This document shows positions 54,660 to 63,273 of a stretch of DNA of 64,000 nucleotides, piece after piece. This DNA comes from Clostridiales bacterium 1_7_47FAA (lineage in GTDB: Bacteria; Bacillota; Clostridia; Lachnospirales; Lachnospiraceae), in assembly GCA_000155435.1 (NCBI GenBank), contig DS990260.1, positions 2,098,954-2,162,953 of the forward strand, read 5' to 3'. The translations under genes and the position numbers were made by a program. Under the pieces are notes generated by a model. That model was not told the DNA's origin. It ran no database searches and saw only the letters and a list, made by a program, of their open reading frames with translations. The stretch's first letter is position 1; each line of letters begins with the position of its first letter.

Positions 54660-55610
54660 TTATTTTATAAAGTACTTTGGGATTCCTGTTTCAAAATAAG
54701 AACAGATATTCTCCATACACAGATCCGCGATATTACCTGCTGCTTCTTCCGTTGAAGACGCAGCATGGGGCGTTACGATTATATTATGCAGGCCAAACAG
54801 CGGATTGTCTCCTCCGGGCGGTTCCTGTTCAAAGACATCCAGACCTGCTGCCTGAATCCATCCCTCTTTTAGCGCACGGTACAGTGCCTTCTCATCTACT
54901 ACCGGACCTCTGCTTGTATTTATCAAAATCGCGGTTGGCTTCATTTTCTTTAAAAATGCTTCCGATACCATATGGCGCGTATCCTCTGTCAATGGAACAT
55001 GCAGGCTTATAAAATCCGATTTTTCCAGAAGTTCATCCATTTCGCAAAACACTGTGTCCAGTCTTTTTGCGGCTGTTTCATTCTTTATTACATCGCAGGC
55101 CAGTACCTTGCAGCCAAAACCCTTTGCCATCCCGGCCACACACTGTGCGATGGCGCCAAATCCTATCAAGCCCACTGTTTTTCCCGAGAACTGGTGTGTC
55201 CTTGGAAGCCCCTTCCATTGTCCATCCCGCAATTTTCCATCCAGCCATGAAATCCGTCTGGTACATTCCAGCATCAAAGTGACCGCGCACTCTGCCACCG
55301 ACTCTTTATTTGCTCCTGCGGAATTAGCCACCTTAATCCCCAGGCCCCTGGCAGCATCCAAATCTACATTGTCCAATCCCACGCCAAAGCGGGCAATCAG
55401 GCCCAGGGTATCCTTCAGGCCTTCCATTGTTTCTTTAGTCCACTGGTCTTCTGCATTAATCACAGCAGCCTGGCAGCCTTTGCCACACTCTATGATTTGT
55501 GCCGGAAGGCGCTCTCCTGTCCTTACAACCTGGAATCCGGCCGCCTTAAGCCGTTCCTCAAACGCATCATATTTTGCTTCAAATCCTAAATTCATCAATA
55601 TACGGTTCAA
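54660..55610 (-). CDS. D-isomer-specific 2-hydroxyacid dehydrogenase
   Basis: A 316-residue NAD(P)-dependent dehydrogenase of the D-2-hydroxyacid/phosphoglycerate dehydrogenase family. Nucleotide motif TVGLIGFGAIAQCVAG; catalytic Arg in INTSRGPVVDE, Glu in FEQEPP and His in VTPHAAS. It has no ACT domain, unlike serA in this window. I chose a TTG start at 55610 since AGGAGG lies 7 nt upstream; the ATG at 55628 is upstream of that ribosome site. It presumably oxidises the 2-hydroxy acid before aldol cleavage. Confidence 0.87.
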   Translation of the reverse strand: MNRILMNLGFEAKYDAFEERLKAAGFQVVRTGERLPAQIIECGKGCQAAVINAEDQWTKETMEGLKDTLGLIARFGVGLDNVDLDAARGLGIKVANSAGANKESVAECAVTLMLECTRRISWLDGKLRDGQWKGLPRTHQFSGKTVGLIGFGAIAQCVAGMAKGFGCKVLACDVIKNETAAKRLDTVFCEMDELLEKSDFISLHVPLTEDTRHMVSEAFLKKMKPTAILINTSRGPVVDEKALYRALKEGWIQAAGLDVFEQEPPGGDNPLFGLHNIIVTPHAASSTEEAAGNIADLCMENICSYFETGIPKYFIK

Positions 55611-55633
55611 TACACTGCCTCCTATCATAATCC

Positions 55634-56470
55634 TTAACCTTTTACCCCGCCGGCCACATTGCCTGTAACCAGGTAACCTGACGAGAACATGTAAAGCAGG
55701 ACAACAGGTATGGTGGATATAGCCGCGCCTCCCATCAATGCCCCCCATGCATATAAATCGTCCACTATCAAATCAGATAGTCCCAATGTTATGGTTTTTT
55801 GGAGGTCATCCGAGATAATTACAAACGCATATAAGTATTCACTCCAACAAAGTGTAAAAGAAAAAATAATGGTTGACATGATTCCGGGCAGGGATAAAGG
55901 GAAAATAATCCTGCGTAGCGTACCGATTCTTGTACACCCATCAATCAGGGCCGCATCCTCAAGTTCCTTTGGGATTGACTTGAAATATGAAATCAGCATC
56001 CAGGTAGCATAAGGAATGACGAAGGTCGGATAAATCAGATATAATGCACCAAGCGAGTTATTCAGTCCTACCTGGACCACAAAGAGATAAAGTGGTATAT
56101 ACATAACTGAACGCGGCATTAAATATGAGTAAATAATCCCACGCGATATCAGGTTCTTTCCCCTGAAACGGAATCTGGCAATGGCATATGCTGCCAGCAT
56201 GCTAAAAAACACCGAGACAACAGAGGTAACCGAGGATACCATTATGCTGTTTTTCATATGTGTAAAAAAGCCCGTTTTGAAAAACAGCCGTTTATATCCA
56301 TCCAACGATATTTTTTTTGGAAAAAATGTCGGTATAAGATTGTATATTTCATTATTTGGCTTCAAGGATGTATTCAGCATCCAGTATATAGGGAAGAGCG
56401 CAGCAATTACAAACACTGCGAGAATCACATACAGTATGATTTTTTTAACCGCCCTGTTTCTCTTTTGCAT
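55634..56470 (-). CDS. Carbohydrate ABC transporter permease (MalG type)
   Basis: A 278-residue CUT1 permease with the EAA loop LEDAALIDGCTRIGTLRRII and N-terminal helix ILYVILAVFVIAALFPIYW. It lies 23 nt before the dehydrogenase gene start and 10 nt after the partner permease. No ATPase gene accompanies the transporter in this operon. Confidence 0.92.
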   Translation of the reverse strand: MQKRNRAVKKIILYVILAVFVIAALFPIYWMLNTSLKPNNEIYNLIPTFFPKKISLDGYKRLFFKTGFFTHMKNSIMVSSVTSVVSVFFSMLAAYAIARFRFRGKNLISRGIIYSYLMPRSVMYIPLYLFVVQVGLNNSLGALYLIYPTFVIPYATWMLISYFKSIPKELEDAALIDGCTRIGTLRRIIFPLSLPGIMSTIIFSFTLCWSEYLYAFVIISDDLQKTITLGLSDLIVDDLYAWGALMGGAAISTIPVVLLYMFSSGYLVTGNVAGGVKG

Positions 56471-56480
56471 ATCTTCCCCC

Positions 56481-57374
56481 CTATTCTTCCAAGGATTTCT
56501 TTGTTACTTTGTTGATTAAAAGCATCATAAACGGTAAAAAAAGAACAGAAGTCGCAATCGCCTTGGACAGATTGTTGTTCCGGAATGCCATGATGTAGCT
56601 ATAAACCGCTACAACATTTGTAGCGTTTGAGGGCCCGCCCTTGGTCAGAAGCCAGATGACTTCAAAATTATTCAATGTCCAGATGGTTGTCATCAACGCT
56701 GCCAGGAAAATCACATCCCTCAAAAGAGGCAGGGTAATCCTTATAAACCGCTGGCAGATATTAGCGCCATCTATGCTGGCAGCCTCATAATACTCAGGAG
56801 ATATATTCTGCAGTCCGGCCAGTACTGATATTGCAATAAAAGGAGCCCCTTTCCACACATTGACCAGAATCACTGAAAACATAGCGGTTCCTGGCTTGGA
56901 CAGCCACAGCACGGGCTTGGAAACACCTGCCATCTGTAACAGGGCATTGAGTACACCTCCCACGTCGGAAAACATCCATTGCCATACTAAAACCACCACT
57001 ACTGTCGGAATGGTCCAGGGCAGAAGAAGGATGGAACGGAATACATTCCGGCATTTTATTTTTTCATTTAAAACCACAGCCATGGCAATACCCAATATAA
57101 GTTTTGCTATGACAGAGCCCCCAGTAAATACAAACGTATGCAGTATACTTTTTTGAAATATCGGGTCCATCAGAAGTTCAATGTAGTTTTTCAGACCCGC
57201 AAATTTTCCTTCTACACCAATCACCTTATCCGTAAAGCTGATGTATAACGCCCAGCAGAAAGGAAACACCATGACACACACAATATAAATCACTACCGGA
57301 GCAATCAAAATATAGGGAAGGATATTCTTTAATATCCTGTCGGAAAATAGTACCTTTGTCCTATTCTCTTGCAT
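56481..57374 (-). CDS. Sugar ABC transporter permease (MalF type)
   Basis: A 297-residue CUT1 permease; membrane helices begin with ILPYILIAPVVIYIVCVMVF and the EAA loop is YYEAASIDGANICQRFIRI. ATG at 57374 with AAAGGGGG upstream; the frame extending to 57434 would overlap the binding-protein end. Pairs with the next permease. Confidence 0.92.
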   Translation of the reverse strand: MQENRTKVLFSDRILKNILPYILIAPVVIYIVCVMVFPFCWALYISFTDKVIGVEGKFAGLKNYIELLMDPIFQKSILHTFVFTGGSVIAKLILGIAMAVVLNEKIKCRNVFRSILLLPWTIPTVVVVLVWQWMFSDVGGVLNALLQMAGVSKPVLWLSKPGTAMFSVILVNVWKGAPFIAISVLAGLQNISPEYYEAASIDGANICQRFIRITLPLLRDVIFLAALMTTIWTLNNFEVIWLLTKGGPSNATNVVAVYSYIMAFRNNNLSKAIATSVLFLPFMMLLINKVTKKSLEE

Positions 57375-57437
57375 AAAACAATTCCCCCTTTCATATTGCG
57401 AAGCCGGCATGGCATATGCCAGCCCCGCAACCATATG

Positions 57438-58775
57438 TTACTCCAGAGCTTTAATCTGATCCTGTATTTCAGCTGCAGCCTGGTCCACCGGAACCTGGTC
57501 CACCAGGACTCTCTGGAACACATCTGTCAGCTTAAAAGCAGACCATGCCTTTGCGGCAATTCCCGTATATGGACCTGGATATCCCTGCCATACAGAATTT
57601 TCATTTGAATCAATATACGGCAGAATGTAAGGGTCATCATACTTTATATCCGCAAATGCCGGCTGTACACCATACTTCATCTCGTCTACCCACCCGCTGT
57701 ACCAGTCATAATTCATATTATATTGAATTAATTCCTTCGCCAAATCCGGATTTTTAGCATTCTTAAAGATGGAAAGGTACTGAGGACCGTTACAGACCTT
57801 TGTTCCGTCCACTCCGGAGGGCATGTTTGCAACTCCCACATTTGCAGCAAATTCTGCATTCTCCGGTTTCTGTAATTCCATTGTCAAGGAAGCGGCATTA
57901 AAAATCATAGCCACCTGACCACTCAGGAAAGCAGTGTTATTGCCGGCATCATCCCAGCTGACAGCTGTTGGCGGTACAGATTCGTCTACCAGATATAAAT
58001 CACATATCCACTGCAGCGCCTCCAATGTTTCCGGCGCAGATAAGGACAGATTTCCTTCCATATCAAAAATATGGCCTCCCAGGCTGAACAGTGCGCTTCT
58101 GCCATTGTTCTCCGTGTCCGGACATTTTCCGTATGTAAATCCCAGACCGTAAACGCCTTCCACCTTTTCAGTCACATCTTTCGCACATTGGCGGACCTCT
58201 TCCCAGGTAACGGGCGGTTCATCCCATCCGGCCTGTTTTAAATAATCTTTGCGGTAAAACATGGCGGCACCGTTAAGATAGTACGGCACTGCATACAGAC
58301 CATCATCAAACGTGGCAGCGCTTTTAGCCTTTTCAGATAATGTATGGCCGCTCCCCTCTATCCCATCCACCACATCGCTGATTTCCATCATCAGTCCGTT
58401 GTCGTAATATTGCCTTAATAAATACAGCGTCATGAACGCCACGTCAGGAACCTCCCCTGATTCCACTGCTGCTGCGTATTTTTCACCAAAATTTGCATTT
58501 GGTATAAACTCTACTTCGACCGTACATTTCCCAGTGGATGTCCCAAATTCCTTCAGGCGTTCCGCCAACGCATTATCAGCCGCTTCACTAAAGGATTTTT
58601 TAATCCAAACCCTGACGTTTGGCTTGTCCTCCTGATCCTGCGCTGCCGTGCTGCTGCCGCTTTCCGATACACTGCTTTTACTATCGGTAGGTTCTTTGAC
58701 TTCTTTTGGCGAACACCCCACTAATGAACTTACAGTCAGCAAGGCAATTGCCGTTAATAATGCCAGTTTTTTCAT
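57438..58775 (-). CDS. Sugar ABC transporter substrate-binding lipoprotein
   Basis: A 445-residue CUT1 binding protein with lipoprotein signal MKKLALLTAIALLTVSSLVGC, a Ser/Glu-rich linker, and fold strings KYAAAVESGEVPDVAFM, YYLNGAAMFYRKDYLKQAG and AMIFNAASL. AAGGAGGAGG precedes the ATG. First gene of the eight-gene operon to 50676. Ligand unknown; downstream enzymes imply a sugar acid or a glycoside that yields one. Confidence 0.92.
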   Translation of the reverse strand: MKKLALLTAIALLTVSSLVGCSPKEVKEPTDSKSSVSESGSSTAAQDQEDKPNVRVWIKKSFSEAADNALAERLKEFGTSTGKCTVEVEFIPNANFGEKYAAAVESGEVPDVAFMTLYLLRQYYDNGLMMEISDVVDGIEGSGHTLSEKAKSAATFDDGLYAVPYYLNGAAMFYRKDYLKQAGWDEPPVTWEEVRQCAKDVTEKVEGVYGLGFTYGKCPDTENNGRSALFSLGGHIFDMEGNLSLSAPETLEALQWICDLYLVDESVPPTAVSWDDAGNNTAFLSGQVAMIFNAASLTMELQKPENAEFAANVGVANMPSGVDGTKVCNGPQYLSIFKNAKNPDLAKELIQYNMNYDWYSGWVDEMKYGVQPAFADIKYDDPYILPYIDSNENSVWQGYPGPYTGIAAKAWSAFKLTDVFQRVLVDQVPVDQAAAEIQDQIKALE

Positions 58776-58813
58776 TCTTCCTCCTCCTTCATGTTTTTAC
58801 CTTTGGTTATTGT

Positions 58814-58842
58814 ATTTGTGGAACAAATGAGGAAGCGCTTCC
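58814..58842. promoter_or_regulatory. Palindromic operator candidates for the LacI regulator
   Basis: GGAAGCGCTTCC (58831-58842) is a perfect 12-bp palindrome with the central CG of LacI-family sites, and ATTTGT-GGA-ACAAAT (58814-58828) is a second palindrome 2 bp away. They lie 40-70 nt upstream of the binding-protein ATG. The flanked form TGGAAGCGCTTCC also loosely resembles a catabolite (CcpA) site. Confidence 0.6.
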
Positions 58843-59001
58843 ACATCTGCCCTAAAAAAATGAGGTGAATTCACCCAAAATCCAAACCTCTTTAATATTC
58901 ACATTATCCTGGTCATATGGCGGTCTGCCTGATGTTTTATCTATTATGTCTATATTTCCGTCTATATTCGCTTTTTCGAATATCTTCGTAACTATGAAGT
59001 T

Positions 59002-59030
59002 ATTATATATCCAATCCCAGTTGTTGTCTA
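59002..59030 (-). promoter_or_regulatory. Promoter of the sugar-acid operon
   Basis: Minus-strand TAGACA (59025-59030), 17-nt spacer, perfect TATAAT (59002-59007). The start near 58995 would give a 220-nt leader that runs through the palindromes at 58814-58842. A nearer promoter was not found but is not excluded. The rest of 58843-59146 is AT-rich with no gene I would defend. Confidence 0.55.
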
Positions 59031-59146
59031 TTGACAATTTATTCTATAATTTATAGATTTATTTGTTATATTTTCACATATCTTTATTTTAATATCAGTT
59101 TTCAAGTACAGCGTATTGTAAGTCTTTGCTGGTATTATGAGGATGA

Positions 59147-59392
59147 TTATTCGGGCATGCCGAACTCCATCCTATAAATGCTAAAACCATTCTTTTCCTG
59201 AAAATGCACCTGCCCGCTGCCCATGTCGTCCCCGCAGAAGGAAAGGTTGTCCGCTATATAACAGGAACACCCCGCTGTCTTGTCCAGCCATGTAACCGTA
59301 TTACAGAGGCCATCACTGAAGGGTGTATCACAGCCAGCGCCTTCCCCCTGCCATCCTTCCCCAAAATTCTCCTTATTATCGTGGTTCTAGGC
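59147..59392 (-). pseudogene. Decayed C-terminal fragment of a metallophosphoesterase gene
   Basis: Reading leftward, an open stretch of about 80 codons without a start begins with NHDNKENFGEGW and ends CYIADNLSFCGDDMGSGQ, then VHFQEKNGFSIYRMEFGM, near TAA at 59147. The functional gene at 45333 has NHDNKRSFREGW and CHVADSLSFCGDDMGGGQ at the matching places; over the last 36 residues I count 27 identities. The region coding the metal-binding THHH and GHTHHH motifs is deleted, and the N-terminal half is missing. Confidence 0.82.
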
Positions 59393-59409
59393 AATTGTTA
59401 AATTGCCTA
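59388..59409. repeat. Perfect inverted repeat at the pseudogene boundary
   Basis: TAGGCAATT-GTTA-AATTGCCTA (59388-59409), 9-bp arms and 4-nt loop, exactly where homology to the metallophosphoesterase gene stops. Confidence 0.6.
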
Positions 59410-59821
59410 TATTAGCTTACATAAGGAGAAACCTCTTAGCGCAGAGAAAATGGGAAAAAACGATACATTAAGAAAATGGAGTAGAAAAAAAGAATATCAC
59501 TATTATGTAAACAGCATAAAACCAGAAACAGAAGTGTTTAGATGAGCAGTGCGAGGACACTGGAGTGTATTATCCGCAGCTTTTTTAATCCGCATGAATC
59601 CCAAAGAGTTTTTGAGTAGGCGCAGTCATTTTTAAAGAGAGAATTTGCGGCGGAGTCGGACGGCGCACAAAACCCTTGACAAACAAAACGTATAGGAACA
59701 TACTGAATATAATTACTATACAGCAATGCCATTAAACGCATGGGAAATCCACGTCGTGGAGGACGGTTCCCTATAAGACCATGGACAAAAAATAGAAAGA
59801 AACGTAAATCAGGAGGTGTCC
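59410..59821 (+). promoter_or_regulatory. Non-coding stretch with the promoter of the lipoprotein gene
   Basis: I see no gene in these 412 nt. The best promoter is TTGACA (59676-59681), 17-nt spacer, CATACT (59699-59704); a TATAAT further on (about 59708) is too far from that -35. A ribosome site AGGAGG lies at 59811-59816. Confidence 0.45.
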
Positions 59822-62266
59822 TTGCGATTCATCCCAATCATAAGCCTAAGTATTCTCATACTGCTTTTAACCGCCTGTTCCGCGGATACGGGTTCCTCCG
59901 TAACCCCATCCGCAAGCCTGTCCCAGGACCAGCCCCATCAGGATATACCGGCATCGCCGCTGACAGACAGCGGTTTATCCTTACTGGTCAAGGACTTTAC
60001 ATATACCCCCAAGCCCCAGGCGGATCCTGGGCCAGCTGAAAACTTTTTCGGGTTTCCAATTGAATTAGTCAGTGATTTAAAGGACAGGATGTATCGGGAA
60101 GACGCTGATAGCTGCATAAGATATTTAAATCATCTGAATGACAGGGATTACCGTATAACCCATGACGAATTTTTCTCATTGCTTGATATGACGGATGAAA
60201 CAACAAAATATATGTTCAATGCAGACAGATACGGATATGTATTCTATGGATGTGATACGGACAATGACGGAATTGATGAGTTGATTGCGTTTGAAAAGGA
60301 CGGACGGGGGACCAGTTCCTATATTTATATGCTGACCAAGGGCGAGGAGGGTTATGCCTTCCTTAACAGCAATTATCTTGATGACGTCCGCCTTTTTTCG
60401 TTATTTCAGTATGAAAATGCATTTTATTATGCCGCAAGCTGTTATGATGATTCCACCGGAACAGTCAATCTGCAGATGTTCATGCTGAACCGCAATTTCT
60501 TCAAGCTATCAAATATCGTAGACAGCATATGTTTTAACCGGACATTTGATATATCAGAACCAGACCTCCTTTACTGCAATAAAAATCATCCGGATATACG
60601 CCTTGTCCAGGACTATCTTGAAGACATTATATATGACGTCATCTATGCAAACAGGGCAAAAGAAACGTTTCATGGGGATGAATGGGCTTTCCTGAATAAG
60701 GAGCGGCCGTTCCCGAATGAGGATACGGATGATTGGGATCATGATACGGAAGATCAGGCCATAGACTGGAGCCGTATGTATATTATGGATATAAACAATG
60801 ACGGGAACGAAGAGATATTCACAAAATCCCCTCCAGGTTACCAGCAGCCGTTTGCACATAGGGTCAATTGGTATGGCGGTGATTTCCGGCCATGCCCGGC
60901 ATCGGTGGAGGAATGGGCGGATGAGGACTATCGGTCCGTTGATATGTGGTTTAAAAACATCAATGGGAAAATAGTCACATTTACTTTGTACCAGGAGATC
61001 CAATCCGGCCTGCAGTATCTTATTGATGCCAGAATACAGGAACGTGATGGGCACACCATCCTGATGGATTATATGGTTGTATTGGAACCCACGGATATCC
61101 GGGTTACGGAGTTCGGCATTGGTACGGATGTTTCCATCTATAAACCTTTGATATACCAGGATCCGGATCTGGACAAGGCATTTCCTTATAATCTGCCGGA
61201 TCTGGCTGAAGTATTTTTACTAAAAGTACAGGGACCTTCTGTTACCATTGAAAATAATTGTGATATACCTGATGATTTCACAGAAATCCTGGAGGGTTTA
61301 CTGACCGATGGCTCCCTGGATGATTTAGACAGTGAGCTTGGAATGGATCCATATCGGATGAATGAGAAGACTTTTCTAAGCAGATATGGAGCATACACCG
61401 GATATGCCGAACGCACACTTGAAGGCGGGACACAGTCTGTGTATCAGATAACCCTTGGCAATACCGATTACTTTCTTTTATTGCAGTATAATGCTGCGGG
61501 AAAAGTTGGGGATTTACATATCTATCAAAAGGCAGCAGGCCGGCTGACCTATGTAAGCACCTATCAGCCTACGCATCTGTGGGCAAAGGTGATTGAATAT
61601 TCCGGCAAATTATATATTGCCCAACGGCCGTCGCCGTGGTATGAACACCCGCGCTATCTTGACAGTACACGTATCCATCAGCTGATACCGGAAGGCGGAC
61701 AGGATATCCTTATCGATGCGGTTCCTGAAACCTTTCAGTGGCAGAAAATATATGATGACCAGGCTTATTACGGACCCGCTGTTACCGGATACCTGGAAGG
61801 GATAAAAACGGAATTGATGGACCTGTCATACCTGACCAAAGAGGATGCAATCTATTTGGGCGATGAAACTCCTGAGATTGATCAGGATAAGCTTCTAAGG
61901 CTAGGTTCCGTTACATCCCCTTATGACACTTTTTATAAAATTGACTTCAATAATGATCAGAAGGATGAGTATATCTCAAAAGAAAAGTCTTACAGCAGTA
62001 TTTACACCGGCATATATGAATTCACCCATAAGGGGATTGCAGGATTGGGATACGACGGGAAGGCGGGCGGGGCTTTGGGACGGCCGGTCCAGCTCTGGTT
62101 TAAGGAAATAGAAGGAAAGGTTTTTACATTCCGGCTGTTTTATGATGAGGAATTATACTACTATATATTAAATGTATCCTTGATAGAAGGGACTGGCATT
62201 ACACAGGTCCAGACTTACATGATTGTACCCAAAGTCGATTATATTGCTTCTTATGGCTGTGACTGA
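59822..62266 (+). CDS. Large lipoprotein of unknown function with Asp-rich calcium-type loops
   Basis: An 814-residue protein with lipoprotein signal MRFIPIISLSILILLLTAC, hence probably anchored outside the membrane. Three loops of the EF-hand/FG-GAP (VCBS) type occur: DTDNDGIDE (about residue 146), DINNDGNEE (about 323) and DFNNDQKDE (about 708), each followed by a beta-strand, suggesting a calcium-stabilised beta-propeller-like fold. No catalytic motif recognised. The TTG at 59822 has AGGAGG 5 nt upstream; a GTG at 59816 overlaps that site. Likely co-transcribed with the next gene. Confidence 0.7.
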   Translation: MRFIPIISLSILILLLTACSADTGSSVTPSASLSQDQPHQDIPASPLTDSGLSLLVKDFTYTPKPQADPGPAENFFGFPIELVSDLKDRMYREDADSCIRYLNHLNDRDYRITHDEFFSLLDMTDETTKYMFNADRYGYVFYGCDTDNDGIDELIAFEKDGRGTSSYIYMLTKGEEGYAFLNSNYLDDVRLFSLFQYENAFYYAASCYDDSTGTVNLQMFMLNRNFFKLSNIVDSICFNRTFDISEPDLLYCNKNHPDIRLVQDYLEDIIYDVIYANRAKETFHGDEWAFLNKERPFPNEDTDDWDHDTEDQAIDWSRMYIMDINNDGNEEIFTKSPPGYQQPFAHRVNWYGGDFRPCPASVEEWADEDYRSVDMWFKNINGKIVTFTLYQEIQSGLQYLIDARIQERDGHTILMDYMVVLEPTDIRVTEFGIGTDVSIYKPLIYQDPDLDKAFPYNLPDLAEVFLLKVQGPSVTIENNCDIPDDFTEILEGLLTDGSLDDLDSELGMDPYRMNEKTFLSRYGAYTGYAERTLEGGTQSVYQITLGNTDYFLLLQYNAAGKVGDLHIYQKAAGRLTYVSTYQPTHLWAKVIEYSGKLYIAQRPSPWYEHPRYLDSTRIHQLIPEGGQDILIDAVPETFQWQKIYDDQAYYGPAVTGYLEGIKTELMDLSYLTKEDAIYLGDETPEIDQDKLLRLGSVTSPYDTFYKIDFNNDQKDEYISKEKSYSSIYTGIYEFTHKGIAGLGYDGKAGGALGRPVQLWFKEIEGKVFTFRLFYDEELYYYILNVSLIEGTGITQVQTYMIVPKVDYIASYGCD

Positions 62267-62319
62267 GAGTCCGGCAGGGAAGAGCATTTGGATTGGCAAA
62301 CAGGGCAAAGGAGGATGGA

Positions 62320-63171
62320 ATGGATTTAAATTATCAGGAAATTGCGGACAGGGCCGCTGCGCATGCCTTAAAAAGCGGTATCATACTTGATTATTCGGAA
62401 AAAAGCATTGTGGAAGTGGAATCTATCTTAGGGGAGTATTATAACCATCTTGCAGAATACGACGGCAGGGAAGGTGCGGATACATTATGGAATATTGCTG
62501 TCCACTATGGAATTTACCTGGGTGAAACCATGCTGCGCCTTCGGTTGGGTGAAAAGGGCTTTGCGTGGTACATGGACAACGGAATGCCGGTCCTGAAGAA
62601 CCGGACAAGCGCTCAGATATCCCCCATTACAAAGGCCCATAAACGGATGTTAAATGGGCCTGAGGACAATGTAAAAAGCTTCTTCGATGTGGCACTCCTG
62701 TTGGCAGATGGTAAATTCCCCACCAAACACGTTGTCCACCGCGCCATCAATGTCCAGCTGCCCTCGGGTCAGATTATAGAAAATGTGCCATACCGGGACA
62801 TCACTCCTTACATCATGATGATTGAGGAGGGCCGGGAGGATTTCCTGATATTGGAGTCCCAGGATGGATTTTTCCAGTTTTACGGGATAGACAACCAGTT
62901 TGTCGCAGAGGTACGCGTCAATCTGCCAAACGGCGATTTCCAAACGTATTCCATCATTGATAAGGAAAAAGAACAGCAGATGGAACGAATCCGCCTTTCC
63001 ACCCCCTATGGGCAGTTTACGCCTACGGAGCGGGAGGTGGTGCCCTTAGGGCTGGTCCAAACAGTAGTCAGGGCATACTATGAACATATAAATGCAGAAG
63101 ACTTCCTTAAATCCATCCCATGTGTTGACACCACCGAGGAAACGAAACGATGTATGGGGCTGATAAAATAA
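62320..63171 (+). CDS. Uncharacterised cytosolic protein
   Basis: A 283-residue soluble protein without signal or membrane helix. The N-terminal half is helical (YQEIADRAAAHALKSGIILD ... NIAVHYGIYLGETMLRLRLG), the middle is beta-rich (YIMMIEEGREDFLILESQDG), and it ends with FLKSIPCVDTTEETKRCMG. I do not recognise the family. ATG 62320 with AAAGGAGG 5 nt upstream is chosen over the longer frame from 62293. It follows the lipoprotein gene by 53 nt and is followed by a terminator, so the two form a unit. Confidence 0.65.
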   Translation: MDLNYQEIADRAAAHALKSGIILDYSEKSIVEVESILGEYYNHLAEYDGREGADTLWNIAVHYGIYLGETMLRLRLGEKGFAWYMDNGMPVLKNRTSAQISPITKAHKRMLNGPEDNVKSFFDVALLLADGKFPTKHVVHRAINVQLPSGQIIENVPYRDITPYIMMIEEGREDFLILESQDGFFQFYGIDNQFVAEVRVNLPNGDFQTYSIIDKEKEQQMERIRLSTPYGQFTPTEREVVPLGLVQTVVRAYYEHINAEDFLKSIPCVDTTEETKRCMGLIK

Positions 63172-63207
63172 GAGATTGGTTCATTTGCATGACAGTCAGA
63201 CAATTTT

Positions 63208-63265
63208 AAGGATGCCGCGCTTCGGCAAGGGCATTTTTCGCCAGAATCCGCAGCATCCTTTTTTA
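63208..63265 (+). terminator. Terminator of the lipoprotein two-gene unit
   Basis: AAGGATGC (63208-63215) / GCATCCTT (63253-63260) stem with internal structure, followed by TTTT. On the minus strand the complementary exit is less T-rich, so it mainly serves the rightward genes. Confidence 0.6.
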
Positions 63266-63273
63266 GAAGTGTA

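Noticed and set aside
58852-59037. 61-codon minus-strand frame upstream of the sugar-acid binding protein
   Set aside because: TTG start without ribosome site, inside an AT-rich leader that carries the promoter; no family recognised.
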